Positions 44,961 through 56,127 of a stretch of 64,000 nt of DNA are shown here, one piece after another; within the stretch, counting starts at the first letter, position 1; the number at the start of each line of letters is the position of its first letter. This DNA is from Calamus simplicifolius. Its lineage: Eukaryota; Streptophyta; Magnoliopsida; Arecales; Arecaceae. A program made the translations under genes and the position numbers. The stretch covers positions 838,469-902,468 of the forward strand of contig UESW01004374.1 of the NCBI GenBank assembly GCA_900491605.1. Reading direction: 5' to 3'. The notes under the pieces were generated by a model. It saw nothing but the letters and a program-made list of their open reading frames with translations, was not told where the DNA came from and ran no database searches.

Positions 44961-46182
44961 ATCGCTATTTAACATAATTAATTTTTTTAAATATATTACG
45001 ACGCAAAGGGTTGCATCGTATTTTTTTAATATGATAATTATAATATATAAAAAATTAATTTTAATTCTAATAATTACGATGCAACAAGTACGTTGCTATA
45101 TTAAAACATAATTTTCCTAATTAATTTTTGGCTTATTACATCGCTAATGCGTTGCTATTTAACATAATTAATTTTTTAAAAATATTGCAACTCACTGTGT
45201 TACGTCGCAATTATTTTTTCTCATGTTTATAATTTATAAAATTTAATTTTATTTAAAATAATTGCGACGCAGTTATTGCGTCGCTAAATTAAAAATAATT
45301 TTAATTTATTTTAGGTTTATTGCGTCGCTAATGCGTCGCTATTTAAAATATTTAATTTTTTCAAAATATTGCGACGTACTGGGTGGCATTGCAATATTTT
45401 TTAAAATATTAATACTATAAAAATATAATTTTATTTAAATTATTTGCAACGCAATTGTTGCGTCGCTAAATTAAAAATAATTTTTCTTTTTCTAGTTTAT
45501 TGCGTCGCTAAGGCGCCGCTATTTAAAATATTTAATTCTTTCAAACATTACGACGTACTGTTATGCGTCGCAATATTTTGTAAACTATTTGTACTTTAAA
45601 TAATATAATTTCATTTAAATTATTTGTGACGCATTTGTTGCGTCGCTAAATTAAAAATAATTTTTCTTATTTTCTAGTTTATTGCATCGCTAATGCGTCG
45701 CTATTTAATATATTTAATTCTTTTAAAAACATTGTGACGCACTGTGATGCGTCGCAATATTTTTTTCGATAATTAAATTTTATAAAATTTAATTTCATTT
45801 CAATTATTTGCGACGCAATTGGTGCATCGCTAAATTAAAAATAATTTTTCTAATTATCTATTTTATTGCGTCGCTAATGCGTCGCTATTTAAAATATTTA
45901 ATTCTGTTAAAAATATTGCGACGCAAATATTACGTCGCAATATTTTTATTGATATTTATATTTCATAAAAAATTAATTTAAAAATATTGCGATGTAATAT
46001 TTGCGTCACAATATTAAAAATTTAATTTTTTTTTTGATTTTCTGGTTAATTGAGTCGCTAATGCGTCGCTAATTGCGTCGCAATATTTTGTTGTCACAGA
46101 GGCGTCGCAAAGTGGTCGCAATTTAGCGATGCAATTATGCGTCGCTAAATTTGCGTCGTTATTTCAGTATTTTCTTGTAGTG
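44961..46182 (-). repeat. CACTA C 5' subterminal repeats and terminus
   Basis: Regular alternation of GCGACGCA...TGCGTCGC pairs about every 60-120 bp, ending TTTTCTTGTAGTG at 46170-46182. Confidence 0.82.
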
Positions 46183-47012
46183 TATCACGATCACATGGTG
46201 GCTGGAAACCCTGCGACATGTGGCTAACCAAATCCCACATGTGACACATCTTCTCTCTTATGTGAGAGAGCTCATGCTGAAGGACTTCAGTGCGCTGGTT
46301 GAATTCCTGCTGAATCTCCTGTCGAACGTCCTGCCGAACCTCCTTCGTAATAGATCTCCAAATGCCCTCTAAATGCTCGGCAGGAATATTGCCAGAATAG
46401 CGCGAACTGAAGGCCTGATGGGGAAAATATGCAGAAGCTCTAGTGCCTAGACCATAGACCCTACGGTGTCACGGCTGACCACCAACAGCCTCCAAAAACA
46501 TACGTCGACTCTCCTCTGATGAGAGTTCGACGGGTGGTCCCCCATCAATGGAGTCGATGCCTGGGACTGAAGCTCATCGACTCGTGCCTTTGAATTATAA
46601 AATCAACAATAAATGAATCAATAAATTTCTCTAAATAAAATTTTAGAAATTAAACAGATACAATATAAAGCTAATTTCTTACCGCAACCTCCCATGATCG
46701 TGTATCGACCCAGGAACCGTCCCTCCTGATGTGTGTCGCCCTGAATAGACGAAACTCACCAGGATCTCCGTCCTCTTGTTCAGACTACAACAACAGAAAG
46801 AAAAATTGATATAAATATAAGTATTTATAAATAATTAAATTAGTAATTAAATTATTTATGTTTTCTTATCATATGGCGTCTGTGCTCCTGAATCGAAATG
46901 GACCCCGCAGTGTGACGAGAGAGACCTGTGCTAGGACCGCCCCTCTCGGATCGTCGGTTCGTGCTGGCTGATGCGGACCTCCTGCACCAGCCATCAGACT
47001 GCCACGCCTGCT

Positions 47013-47015
47013 ACC
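47013..47015. repeat. Left target-site duplication of element D (TAC)
   Basis: TAC directly before CACTACAAG; the right copy is 53427-53429. Confidence 0.9.
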
Positions 47016-47958
47016 ACTACAAGAAAATGTTAAAATAGTGACAAAAATTAGTAATGAAAATTTTCGTCACTAAATTGTGACGGTTTAGTAACAAAATAGT
47101 AACGAAAAATTAAAATTAGTGACGGATTAGTTTTTTCATCACTAAACCGTCACTAAATTAGTGACGGACGGTCACATCCGTCACTAATTTAGTAACGAAT
47201 TACCCTTTCATCACTAATCTATCACAAATTAGTGATGGAAGAGCAATCCGTCACTAAATTAGTGACGGATTAGTAACGAATTTTTCTTCCGTCACAAATT
47301 AGTGATGGATGGGACAATTCGTCACTAATTTTGTGATGGATGGGGTAATCCGTCACTAATTTTGTGACGGTTAGTGACGGATTGCCCTTTCGTCACTAAT
47401 CTATCAGAAATTAGTGATAGAAAAGTAATCATCACTAATTAGTGACGGATTGTCTTCCATCACTAATCCGTCACAAATTAGTGATGGATGGGAAAATCCG
47501 TCACTAAATTAGTAACGAATTGCTTGTCGTCACTAATCCGTCACAAATTAGTGATGGATGGGGCAATCCGTCACTAATTTTATGATGGATGGGGCAATCT
47601 GTCACTAATTTAGTAACGGATTGCCCTTTCATCACTAATCCGTCACAAATTAGTGATGGAAAAGCAATCGTCACTAATTAGTGACAGATTATCTTCCGTC
47701 ACTAATCCGTCACAAATTAGTGATGGATGGAGAAATCCATCACTAAATTAGTGACGGATTACCTTCCGTCACTAATCCGTCATAAATTAGTGACGGATGT
47801 GGCAATCCATCACTAAATTAGTGATAGATTATCCTATCTTTCACTAATCCGTCATAAATTAGTGATGGAAGATTAATCCATCACTAAATTAGTGACAATT
47901 AGTGATGGATTGTCTATCTAAATTTATACTCTAAATTTTTTTTAAAAAAAATTATGAC
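47016..47958. repeat. Element D left subterminal repeats
   Basis: Over twenty copies of ATTAGTGACGGAT / ATCCGTCACTAAT and near versions. Confidence 0.85.
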
Positions 47959-48232
47959 GAAAAAAGCCGCATCCGAATGTGCCAGTTACGTGTGCTGCCT
48001 TCCATGCGCGTCCTAACTATGTGTCTTCCTTCCGACGCACGTCATGCGCATCTGCTACTCGACCTGCGCGTGTGCCATGGCCCGCGTGCATTTGCACTAA
48101 TCAGCCTGTCTCTTCGGTCGCACAATTTTGTCTGTGTCCGATGCCCCTTGCGCCATGTCTGTGCGTGCCCAGTGTCGTATCTGTGCATGCATGCGCCTGT
48201 GCGTGACTGCACTTGGCTGTACGTACATCCCT
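47959..48232. other. GC-richer insert inside element D subterminal repeats
   Basis: About 270 bp without the GTGACGGA motif, with many TGCGCGT, CATGCGC and TGTGCGTG words. Repeats resume after it. No protein recognised; it could be another captured fragment. Confidence 0.5.
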
Positions 48233-48648
48233 AATTTAGTGACGGATTGCACTTTCATCACTAATTCGTCACAAAATTAGTGATGGATTGCTCTTCCATC
48301 ACTAATTTAGTGACGGATTAATGATAGAAGAGTAATCCATCACTAATTTAGTGATGGATGGGACAGTCCGTCACTAATTTAGTGACGGACAAGGTCATCC
48401 ATCACTAATTTAGTGACGGATTATTCTTTCGTTACTAATCCATCACAAAATTAGTGATGGAAGAGCATTCCGTCACTAATTTAGTGACAGACTACCTCAA
48501 TCCGTCACTAATTTAGTGACGAATTAATAATAAATTTTTTATCCATCACTAAATTTATATTAAAAAAAATTTATGATAAAATTATTATTCCGAACTATCT
48601 AATTCAGTGACGGAATCATTATTCCGTCACTAATTATCTTTCACTAAT
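48233..48648. repeat. Element D left subterminal repeats, second block
   Basis: Continues the ATTAGTGACGGA repeat up to the start of captured gene sequence near 48650. Confidence 0.8.
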
Positions 48649-48649
48649 T

Positions 48650-49279
48650 ACCAGTTTTGTTCTTCTTCCACGGGTGGCTGAAAGGCCCCATAAATGGAAA
48701 GCCTCCTGGCAGCAAAGGAAAAAGAAATCGAAGGCAGGCCCTGGCGGTCCACGCCCCGCTCTTCGTTCCTCGTTCTTTCCGTGCTTTTTTCCTCTCGACA
48801 GGTCGTCTCTTCTCCCATCCGAATCCCAACTTTACACTGCCTTCGATCTGCCCTTCTTTCTGACTCCTGTGCACAAATTTGTTGCTGTAGCTAGCTCCCT
48901 TCCCCTAATAATCAACGACAGCGCTCTCCCTCCTCCTTCCCGTCTAAAATTCTCCTTCTTTTTTTCCATCCATCGATTTGTGATCGGTCGAGAAAGATGA
49001 TTCGGTTGTTGTTTACGCTGCTGTCGGTGGAGGTGGGAGTGGTGGTGGTGCTGCTGTTCAAGACGCCGCTGCGGAAGCTGGTCATCCTAGGGCTGGACCG
49101 CCTCAAGCGCGGGCGCGGCCCCATCATGTTTAAGACCCTGACCGGCACCATCCTCATCGTCGTTGCCTCCAGCGTCTATAGCATGGCCAAGATCCGCAGC
49201 CGCTCCATCGAGATCGGCTCTCTCACTCCCACAAATCAGGTCCTCATGAGCCGCCACCTCCTCGAGGCATCCCTCATGG
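48650..49279 (+). pseudogene. BAP31-like 5' UTR and first exon captured in element D
   Basis: The ATG at 48997 opens MIRLLFTLLSVEVGVVVVLL, then FKTPLRKLVILGLDRLKRGR, VYSMAKI, and PTNQVLMSRHLLEASLMG: the N-terminal membrane part of the plant BAP31 (B-cell receptor-associated 31-like) ER protein family. The exon ends at 49279 before a GT donor (GGTACC) in the expected place. 48650-48996 is CT-rich like a 5' UTR. The frame is clean, but no later BAP31 exon follows. In the family the protein has three ER membrane spans and helps sort membrane proteins. Captured with its own start, so it could still make a chimeric transcript. Confidence 0.82.
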
Positions 49280-50110
49280 GTACCCACTCTAAAACAATCT
49301 CCCTTCGCTCCCTTTAAAATCGTACAGCTCCTTCTTGTTCGCCTATGATCTCACTCTCGTTTGATTCAAGTTTTGTTTTCTTGATATTATAGGGTTGGTG
49401 AATCGATTTCATTTTTGTCGCTGAAAATGTGATGCACTTAATTGCTGATGGCTTGTTCGAAGAAATAATGCCTGATTTGTGAAATTGCTTAGGGAACTAA
49501 TGCCTTTTAAAAGAAAGAAAGAAAAGGAAACGAAGAGGGCCTAGGGTTTGAATTTGATCTCGCTACTTATATCCTTAATTCCTTCTGATTTCTTGCAGCT
49601 TGCGTATTCATGAGTATTATTGGTTTCTGATTAAAGCAATTTGTTAGAATCAATATGCTTCATAACCTGATCTGACTAGCCCTGTAGCTGTCAAGAGTGA
49701 TATAATTCTACTTTGATGTGTTTCCCCTGACACTACCTGAATTTATTAACTAAGCCCTGATAGAGGCATATGCTGGTTGATTGAGTCATTATGGATTGTT
49801 CAACCCAGGTCATATGATAATATGAAGATGATTAATTTTTGCAACTCATTCTCAATTATTTTTCTATGCATGGGATGACTTTGAATGTCTTTATCTTCCA
49901 TTAATGGGCACATGAGCTGGTTGTCCAATTAAGGGGTTTGCACTGTGTTTGGAACAATGTAACCCTTCAATATATTTCTGATGGTTCCTCTATATTGAAG
50001 AATGGAAATATATGCAGTTCGACCCCAAAGGCATTAGAGAACTTCCTTCGTCACGGATGGGTAATTTTTGTTTCTGATTCTAATTTCTTCTTGATGAACC
50101 AAACTTGGGA
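49280..50110. other. Intron-like sequence after the BAP31-like exon
   Basis: T-rich, non-coding, consistent with BAP31 intron 1 followed by flank of the next captured piece. 49938-50060 has an open stretch I cannot assign. Confidence 0.45.
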
Positions 50111-50134
50111 TCTAAAACGAACTGTCTTTTGTGG

Positions 50135-50237
50135 GAAGTATTACAAGCTCAGGAGGGATGTCATCAGCTACAACCTTGGTGGGATGGGCTGCAGTGCCGG
50201 AATCCTTGCCATTAAAACAGCTACAACCTCTGGCTGA
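50135..50237 (+). pseudogene. 3-ketoacyl-CoA synthase-like fragment captured in element D
   Basis: Encodes KYYKLRRDVISYNLGGMGCS then AGILAI before the frame diverges (KTATTSG, stop). This matches the KYKLR...SxNLGGMGCSAG block of plant KCS enzymes, which holds the catalytic Cys. In the family these ER enzymes do the first step of very-long-chain fatty acid elongation. Only about 30 residues are present. The match is short but around a very distinctive motif. Confidence 0.6.
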
Positions 50238-50239
50238 TT

Positions 50240-50798
50240 GCTTCTTATAAGCTTTATATTGATACTTATGCATGCCTCATGATATAACTTCGAATTCAAT
50301 TTTCTAAGTGTTTATCTTAGCTAGTACGGACTTGGAGACTTGAATGCATACTGCCCATTGTGAACAATTTGGGATCAGAACAACATGCTGTCTTGAACTT
50401 TTTCTTCTACTATTTTAATGGCAAGCTTAACTATTTCTACCAGATTATGGTGGCATTAGCCTGTTGGCTTTATGGTGATGTGTATGATATTCTTGGATTT
50501 TTTTTATATTTCCCTTTTTATGCCAATTTTCAGTGTTTGCATGTAGTTTCTTAGTTTGCCTTTAGGAATCTGAAATTAGGATTTCTCTGGAAATCTGTAT
50601 GAGTTGGATTGTCTGGGTTGGAAAAAGATCCTGCAGTTATTTTTTTGAAAGAAAAGGCTCTCCATTTTAAATATTTAATTTGTTAGAGCTTGCAGTGGTG
50701 ACTGGTGATGATCCCACCTGTCAAGATGTTTTGGGGCTGGGAAATACACTTTGTTCACATTTCAGAATTCAATTCTCTGCATATATTTATTTATGCAG
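50240..50798. other. Non-coding spacer between captured fragments
   Basis: T-rich intron-like sequence; ends with an acceptor TTTATGCAG at 50790-50798 used by the next exon. Confidence 0.45.
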
Positions 50799-51645
50799 GC
50801 TGTTATGCCATCATTGGGCTGGAGATGGTTACTAGCTTTTTCCTCTGCACCATCATTTCTTTTGCTTCTATTTTATGGTTTCGTGCCTGAGTTGCCAAGG
50901 TATCTCTGCATCAAAGGCAGAACAGCAGATGCAGTGGTTGTTTTAGAGAGGATAGCTGAGATAAATGGTGCAACGCTCCCTCCTAGCATGCTTGCTTCTA
51001 ATAGGAAAGCAAAACTTGATGAAAATTTTGGTCCATCAGAAGAAACACATTTGATCACACTTCAAAACATGGAAGCAGCCAATGATGAGGATATGGGATC
51101 TAATGTGGGAGGAATCAGTGTATTATATATGCTTTTATCACCAAAATTGATGAGATCAACTATTCTCATTTGGATGGTTTTCTTTGGAAACGGTTTTGCA
51201 TATTATGGCATTGTTTTGCTAACCACTGAGTTAAGCAATGACAATGGAGATTGCTCATGGAAGGAATTGCCCTCAGTCCAAACACAGGGTGCCAACCTCT
51301 ACAAAGATGTATTTATAACTAGCTTTTCTGGTAGGTTTATGCTATAACTTATTCTCACGTTTTCTATTGAATAACATCTGAACCATGTCTGTTATATTAT
51401 TTTGATCAAACAAGGTGTTGTTCTAACTTTAATCCTTTAATCAGAGGTTCCTGGGCTTCTTGTGTCAGCTGCAATTGTGACAGGCTTAATCGTAAGCTCT
51501 CAATGGCAGGATTGCTCTTTATAAGTTGCATTTTTCTGCTTCCACTGATATTTCATCAGGAAGAAGCATGACAACAACCCTTCTGTTTGGTGCTCGGGCA
51601 TGCATCATGGGAAGCTTCACAATTATATGCGTATATGCTCCAAAG
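50799..51645 (+). pseudogene. Organic cation/carnitine transporter 7-like exons captured in element D
   Basis: Exon 50799-51330 encodes AVMPSLGWRWLLAFSSAPSF, LPRYLCIKGRTADAVVVLER, LLSPKLMRSTILIWMVFFGN and FAYYGIVLLTTELS, the middle of a plant major-facilitator transporter of the OCT7/SV2-like group (a membrane carrier of small molecules). A GT donor follows. A second exon, 51445-51645, reads EVPGLLVSAAIV, then in shifted frames RKLSM, HQEE and MTTTLLFGARACIMGSFTII with CVYAPK, ending at a GT. Frameshifts in exon 2 make it a pseudogene. Introns are kept. N- and C-terminal parts of the transporter are absent. Confidence 0.8.
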
Positions 51646-51649
51646 GTCA

Positions 51650-52480
51650 GTGAATGGAATTTGGAATTTACAAGATCTTTTCTAAATGCTATTATTTTGA
51701 TGCTACATATGGACATTCTGTTCTATGTCATTCATTTTGATGCTACATAAGGACATTATGTTGTAATGTCATTCAGCATAAGGGGATATGGTCCTAGCTA
51801 TGCATAAATCAATTTCATGCTTAAGAGTTTCCCAGTGAGTGTTTTTGAATTACCTGTTTCTGCTCATGATCATAACTGATTGTCTATGATTGACATTGAT
51901 TTTTTAAAAAAAATTAAAAATTATGGTGGTGATCTACTTGTGTAGGTTTGTGATGATCGACATTATGAGTTAATACCTTGCTTGGACAGAAATTTTATAT
52001 ATCACAGACAAGGCTGAAGCTGGATTTGAGTTTGATGGAGCACTATGAAAGGCATTGCCCTCAACCAGAGAGGCGCTACATGCCTGGGATTCTGTTTTAA
52101 TGATCAATTCAAAAAAAAAAAAAAGATAACATGGCACTATTTTGTGATGCAGGGTGGTCTTAACATACTGATGTTGAATCAAGTTGGAATTCAAGCAGAT
52201 GAGATAGAAAATTACTTCCTGAAGATGCATAGCAGCACTCAATTCACTGTAAATTGATGTCTTAGTGGTGCTTATTAAAGCTAATAAATATATCGCCATT
52301 TTGACTCAAAGCTGTTGTTGGAGCTCACTCAATTCACTATTTGGTTTTTCTAGTAGCATACTTATAAAATGCTTTTCATTCACAGCAGCGATTTTTGTTT
52401 TTCAAGTTCTCTTAGGCCGTTTCAGCCATTAAAATGTTTACGTTACTTGCCTTGGGTGCAAATGAGTAATAGTTTCAGCC
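51650..52480. other. Non-coding captured sequence, not assigned
   Basis: Intron-like, AT-rich. 52150-52257 is a short open stretch (GLNILMLNQVGIQADEIENY) with no family I recognise. Confidence 0.4.
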
Positions 52481-52483
52481 ATT

Positions 52484-52623
52484 AAATGTTCATTCACAAT
52501 AGTGGCCCTAATGTAGGTATAGTTCCTCCTCTCAGCTATGGGATCGGAAGTGCTGTAGAGGAGACTAGAGGTGTAAAAGGTGATGAAGGAAAAAAGAATC
52601 CACCCAACTGTGACATGGCTCAT
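52484..52623 (-). pseudogene. Amino-acid permease (AAP-like) fragment captured in element D
   Basis: Minus strand reads VGWILFSFITFYTSSLLYST then SDPIAERRNYTYIRATIVNE. It matches the AAP block QLGW...FSFITYYTSxLLADCYRSPDPVxGKRNYTYMDAV. The same segment, homologous at the DNA level, is in element F at 35325-35425, next to the same terminus. Confidence 0.75.
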
Positions 52624-52689
52624 GCCAGCGTTAATAGTTTGATCATTACAAGTTATCTCTTTGACTTATCTTAAACTTAATAATTTGAT

Positions 52690-53426
52690 GTCTAATGTAT
52701 AAAACATTAGTGTTATTGATGTATACAAATATATTCATCTTATTTTATGAAATATATTTTTTATTCTTAAATTTAAATTTTCATCTATAAATTTCATTAG
52801 AATGCATTAAATATATTATAATTTTAAATAATTTTAAATTTATAAGAATAAAAATTTGATGAAATTTTATTATGTTAATGATGGATTAGTGATGGATTTT
52901 TGATAGAAATAATAGTGATGGATTAGTGATGAAAATAATAGTGATTGATTAGTGATGGAACAATAACGGATGATTGATGACATACATTCCGTCAATAATC
53001 TATCACTAAATTATGATGGAATATTCGTGACGGACTAGTGACGAAAGTTTTAGTGACTAAATTTTTGTCAACAATCTGTCACTAAATTGTGATGGAATAG
53101 TGATGAAAATATTTGTGACGGAATAGTGACAGAATAATGAGTGATGGATAGTTCGTTACTAATCCGTCACAACTTAGTGATGGATAGTTCGTCACTAATC
53201 TATCATAAATTAGTGACAGAAAATATGTTCCATCATAAATTTTTGACGAAATATTTCGTCATAAATCCGTCGCTATTATTTTGTGACGGACCTTTTTCCA
53301 TCACTAAATTTAGTGACGGCAAAAATGGTAACGATAAGTTTTTCGTCACTAATCCATCACTAAACCTAATTTGCGACGGAATAGTGACGAAAATTTTTAT
53401 CACTATTATGCTATTTTCTTGTAGTG
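52690..53426. repeat. Element D right subterminal repeats and terminus
   Basis: Subterminal GTGACGGA repeats from about 52870, ending ATTTTCTTGTAGTG at 53413-53426. The 52690-52860 part is AT-rich and homologous to 35100-35270 in F. Confidence 0.85.
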
Positions 53427-54211
53427 TACCACTCGTGCCAAATACCCTCCAGCACATGCGCAGGATGCTCACCCGATGCCCTTCAACGATGAAGCATGTC
53501 GGAGTATCGGCGTGCCGTAAGAGCATTCCATGCTGCCCTAATGGCATCATGGATGGCAGGGTCCCACGTATACTTTTTCTGCATTGAAATAAATAGTTGG
53601 TTTCAGAATTTATTAAGATTAAGAAATTTTATATCAATGATAAATTGTATTTAATAAGTTTACCTGAAACTCTGAAAATAAAACTCCCTCGTGGCTGCAG
53701 ATATATGGCGCCAATCATAGCCACTGGGATCAGCATGCCTCTAAAATATGGAGCTGATCTGGCTCGATACATGATGCTGCTCAATAAATCTGTTAAAAAA
53801 AATACATGTTTATAAGTAATTGACTTAAAAACATAAATGATATATTTACAATTAGTATATACTTACAGTCCATGAGCATCCAGTCTAAGTACGGTGCGGC
53901 CGACGGTGGAAGAACTCTCGAAGGTATGTGCCGATCGGCTTGATAATAATACTAATGCAGGATTACCGCCGATGGCTGGAGAGATAGGAGGCTGTGCAAT
54001 GTGTGGAGATCCGAACTCTCCATCTTCAAAGCTCATGATATCTGATGCGGCAGGGCTATGTCTCTGCTCACTTCGTCTGTCGTCGGTAGATCTACCTCGG
54101 CCCGTTATACTGAAAATACTAAAAATTCATGAATGTAATTACTATTAATGATTGAATATATAAAAATATAACATTTATAAAAATAAATTGAATTTGAAAA
54201 AACCTCTATGT

Positions 54212-55290
54212 TTAGTCGGTTTCATTTGTTTCATGAAATATTGGTTCAACATCCGATATCGTATCGGACTGTGATTCAATTTCATTATCATCGGAGGGAA
54301 ACCGAACATTTGGATCCGTAATTTCTTGGACATCACCATTTGGATCTCTAAGTGATGTTTCAAGAGCCCTTGTGTCATCCTCAAATGCATGCATTTCCAT
54401 CTCATCCTCTTGAAATGCAGGGCACTCGGCTGATTGACTTGATGAACTCTCGTCTAATACGATTGTTGAACGTAGGACGATTTTAGAAATAGCCAACCAA
54501 TCTCGCTTGTCGTTGTGCAAACTTGGATATCCGCAGTAAAACACTTGTTGAGCTTGGGATGCAAGGATGAATGGTTCATATTTCTGCAATCTTCGTCGAT
54601 GGTTCACTTCAACTAGATTGTAGTCATTATGAACCCTTTTGCCCATAGGAACTGTCGGATCGATCCAATCGCAATGAAACAATATAGTTCGTTTAATAGG
54701 CCAACCGGGATATTCAACTTCAACCACATCTACTAACTTTCCGTAATAATCCTGCATATTTGCTCCAACACTTTCTCCTTTAACACGTACGCCCCAGTTC
54801 TACGTGCCTCTTGAAGCTGCTAGTCGTTTAATCTGAAATTTGTACCCATTAACGAAATAGCCACTAGAGGTTGTTACAGTCTTCAATGGCCATTGCGATA
54901 GACATTTAATGAAAATATTGTCGGTTGTGGACCATGGACCATTTACCTATAAATTAATAAGCTATTCACAACCAATTCAAAAAATAAAAGCATTATTGAA
55001 ATTGATTGAGTGATACTACTCACAAATTCATAAAACCAGTAAGCAAACTCCGTTTCTAACTTCTGCCCAATAGCAACTTGACTAATGTCGGGATTCATCT
55101 GTCGTTGTCTATCACAATACATCCTTATGGGATGATAAGGATTAAAATGTCTGTTAGCAATTAAATATTATGGTATATTGCAATTTAAATTAGAGGTTCC
55201 AATTAAGCATTGAAGTATATACTTACTCAATATATTGATCGATTTCTCTACAGTTCATTAGGATGTAATAATGTGCTGCATTATACTCCA
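54212..55290 (-). pseudogene. TNP2 C-terminal part (DUF4216) of CACTA E
   Basis: 54757-54212 encodes MQDYYGKLVDVVEVEYPGWP, KRVHNDYNLVEVNHRRRLQK, QAQQVFYCGYPS and the acidic tail. Exons upstream are at about 54900-54830, 55140-55020 (MYCDRQRQMNPDISQVAIGQ, EFAYWFYEF) and 55290-55230 (end of DUF4218: YNAAHYYILMN), where element B interrupts the gene. The block is homologous to 3540-4624 of element A. The remaining upstream exons must lie beyond element B, outside the window. Confidence 0.75.
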
Positions 55291-55990
55291 CACTACAAAA
55301 AAATTTAAATATAGCAACGCCCAAATGCGTCGCTAAACAAGCTATAGCGACGCCTTAGTGACGCAATAAAGGCGTCGCTAAAATGTTCGTCGCAATTTTA
55401 ATTTATCGCAATTGCGTCGCTTAACAGCGACTCTATGCGACGCCCTAAATGCGTCGCAATATTGCGACGCAGCCTAAATGCATCGCTACTTTAAACATAA
55501 ATATTTTAAAAATATTTACGATAGAAAATATCATCATAATTGCATCGCTAATTAATTAATTTAATTTTAAAAAATTAAATAAAATAATTTTGAAATTTTT
55601 TTAAATTAATTGCGATAAAAAATAGTATCGCTAATTAATTAATTTATTTTTAATAAAATAAAATAAAATAATTTTTAATTTTTAAAAATAATTTCGAAAC
55701 CCCTAAATGCATCGCTACTTTAAAAATAAATTTTTTAAAAATATTTGCAATGAAAATCTTATCACAATTGCGTCACTAATTAATTAATTATTTTTAAAAA
55801 AATTAAAATAACATAATTTCTAATTTTTTTAAAATTAATTGTGATGAAAAATAGAATCGCTAATTATTTAATTTATTTTTTAAAAATAAAGTAAATTATT
55901 TTTTAATTTTTAAAGTAAATTAATTTATTTAAAAAATAAAATAATATAAAATAAACTTGCTAATACAATGTAATTGCTAATACAATTGAC
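55291..55990 (-). repeat. CACTA B 3' subterminal repeats and terminus
   Basis: GCGACGCA / TGCGTCGC pairs close to the terminus, decaying into AT-rich units with GCATCGCTA(A/C) inward. Confidence 0.78.
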
Positions 55991-56127
55991 CAAAACAATC
56001 ATTACAATATTTTGAAAAATAGATAAAAATTTATTTTATTAATCATTTAAACTTTTCATATACAAAATAGAAAAAATAAAAAATATATCAAGTAGTGAAA
56101 AAAAATTCATCATGTATCTGCAGGTAG

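Larger units (their letters stand above)
37632..46182 (-). mobile_element. CACTA element C, 5' half with two large arrays
   Basis: Minus-oriented. The 5' terminus at 46182 reads (minus) CACTACAAGAAAATACTGAA. Going leftward: GCGACGCA subterminal repeats, an 86-bp tandem array (42650-44960), more subterminal repeats, a TATA-like site, a 135-bp GC-rich array (38940-41780), AT-rich leader, long inverted repeat, and the TNP2 N-terminus. The left part of the element is missing at the N. The right end lies in the TnpA-like gene of element E. Confidence 0.75.
47016..53426. mobile_element. Pack-CACTA element D with captured host gene fragments
   Basis: 6411 bp. Left end CACTACAAGAAAATGTTAAA; right end, read inward, CACTACAAGAAAATAGCATA; both continue with AATAGTGA(C/T)AAAAATT. 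The 3-bp TSD TAC flanks it and the empty site in element E's TnpA gene reads through. Inside are GTGACGGA subterminal repeats and fragments of four host gene families (BAP31-like, 3-ketoacyl-CoA synthase-like, organic cation transporter 7-like, amino-acid permease-like), with no transposase. It must have moved with enzymes from elsewhere. Confidence 0.9.
46190..54170 (-). pseudogene. TnpA-like gene of CACTA E, split by element D
   Basis: 54150-53430 holds the start (pieces matching HTSESSxxxGRTVLRLDAHG and the HDAIRAAWNALTARRYSD exon near 53560-53490). After element D the gene resumes at 47015-46900 (AWQSDG, STSTNRRSERGG), 46800-46680 (EFRLFRATHIRRDGSWVDT) and 46560-46190 (ESRRMFLEAVGGQP, VYGLGTRASAYF, then a coiled-coil-like tail). 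The two sides join exactly when element D and one TAC copy are removed. A TGG-TAG-CAG triplet at the join shows a stop where element A has CAG. Confidence 0.75.
46183..55290 (-). mobile_element. CACTA element E remains, interrupted by C, D and B
   Basis: Minus-oriented transposase genes survive as two blocks, 46183-47015 and 53427-55290. The left side is cut by the terminus of C (46182/46183), the middle by element D (47016-53426), the right by the terminus of B (55290/55291). Neither terminus of E is in view. Confidence 0.78.

Noticed and set aside
42612..45111. Long open frames (up to about 344 residues) of repeated DRSQPSDRRRS / IPIGDDRSRT type
   Set aside because: Produced by the 86-bp array in several frames at once on both strands. 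No evidence of coding selection.
41960..46182. CRISPR-like appearance of regularly spaced repeats
   Set aside because: Plant nuclear DNA with CACTA termini; the regular GCGACGCA pairs are subterminal transposase-binding repeats.
48644..49287. Minus-strand frames over the BAP31-like exon
   Set aside because: Antisense shadows; the plus strand matches the BAP31 family with proper start and donor.
47016..53426. Reading 48650-52620 as one host gene
   Set aside because: The pieces match four unrelated families in differing orientation and lie within CACTA ends with a TSD.
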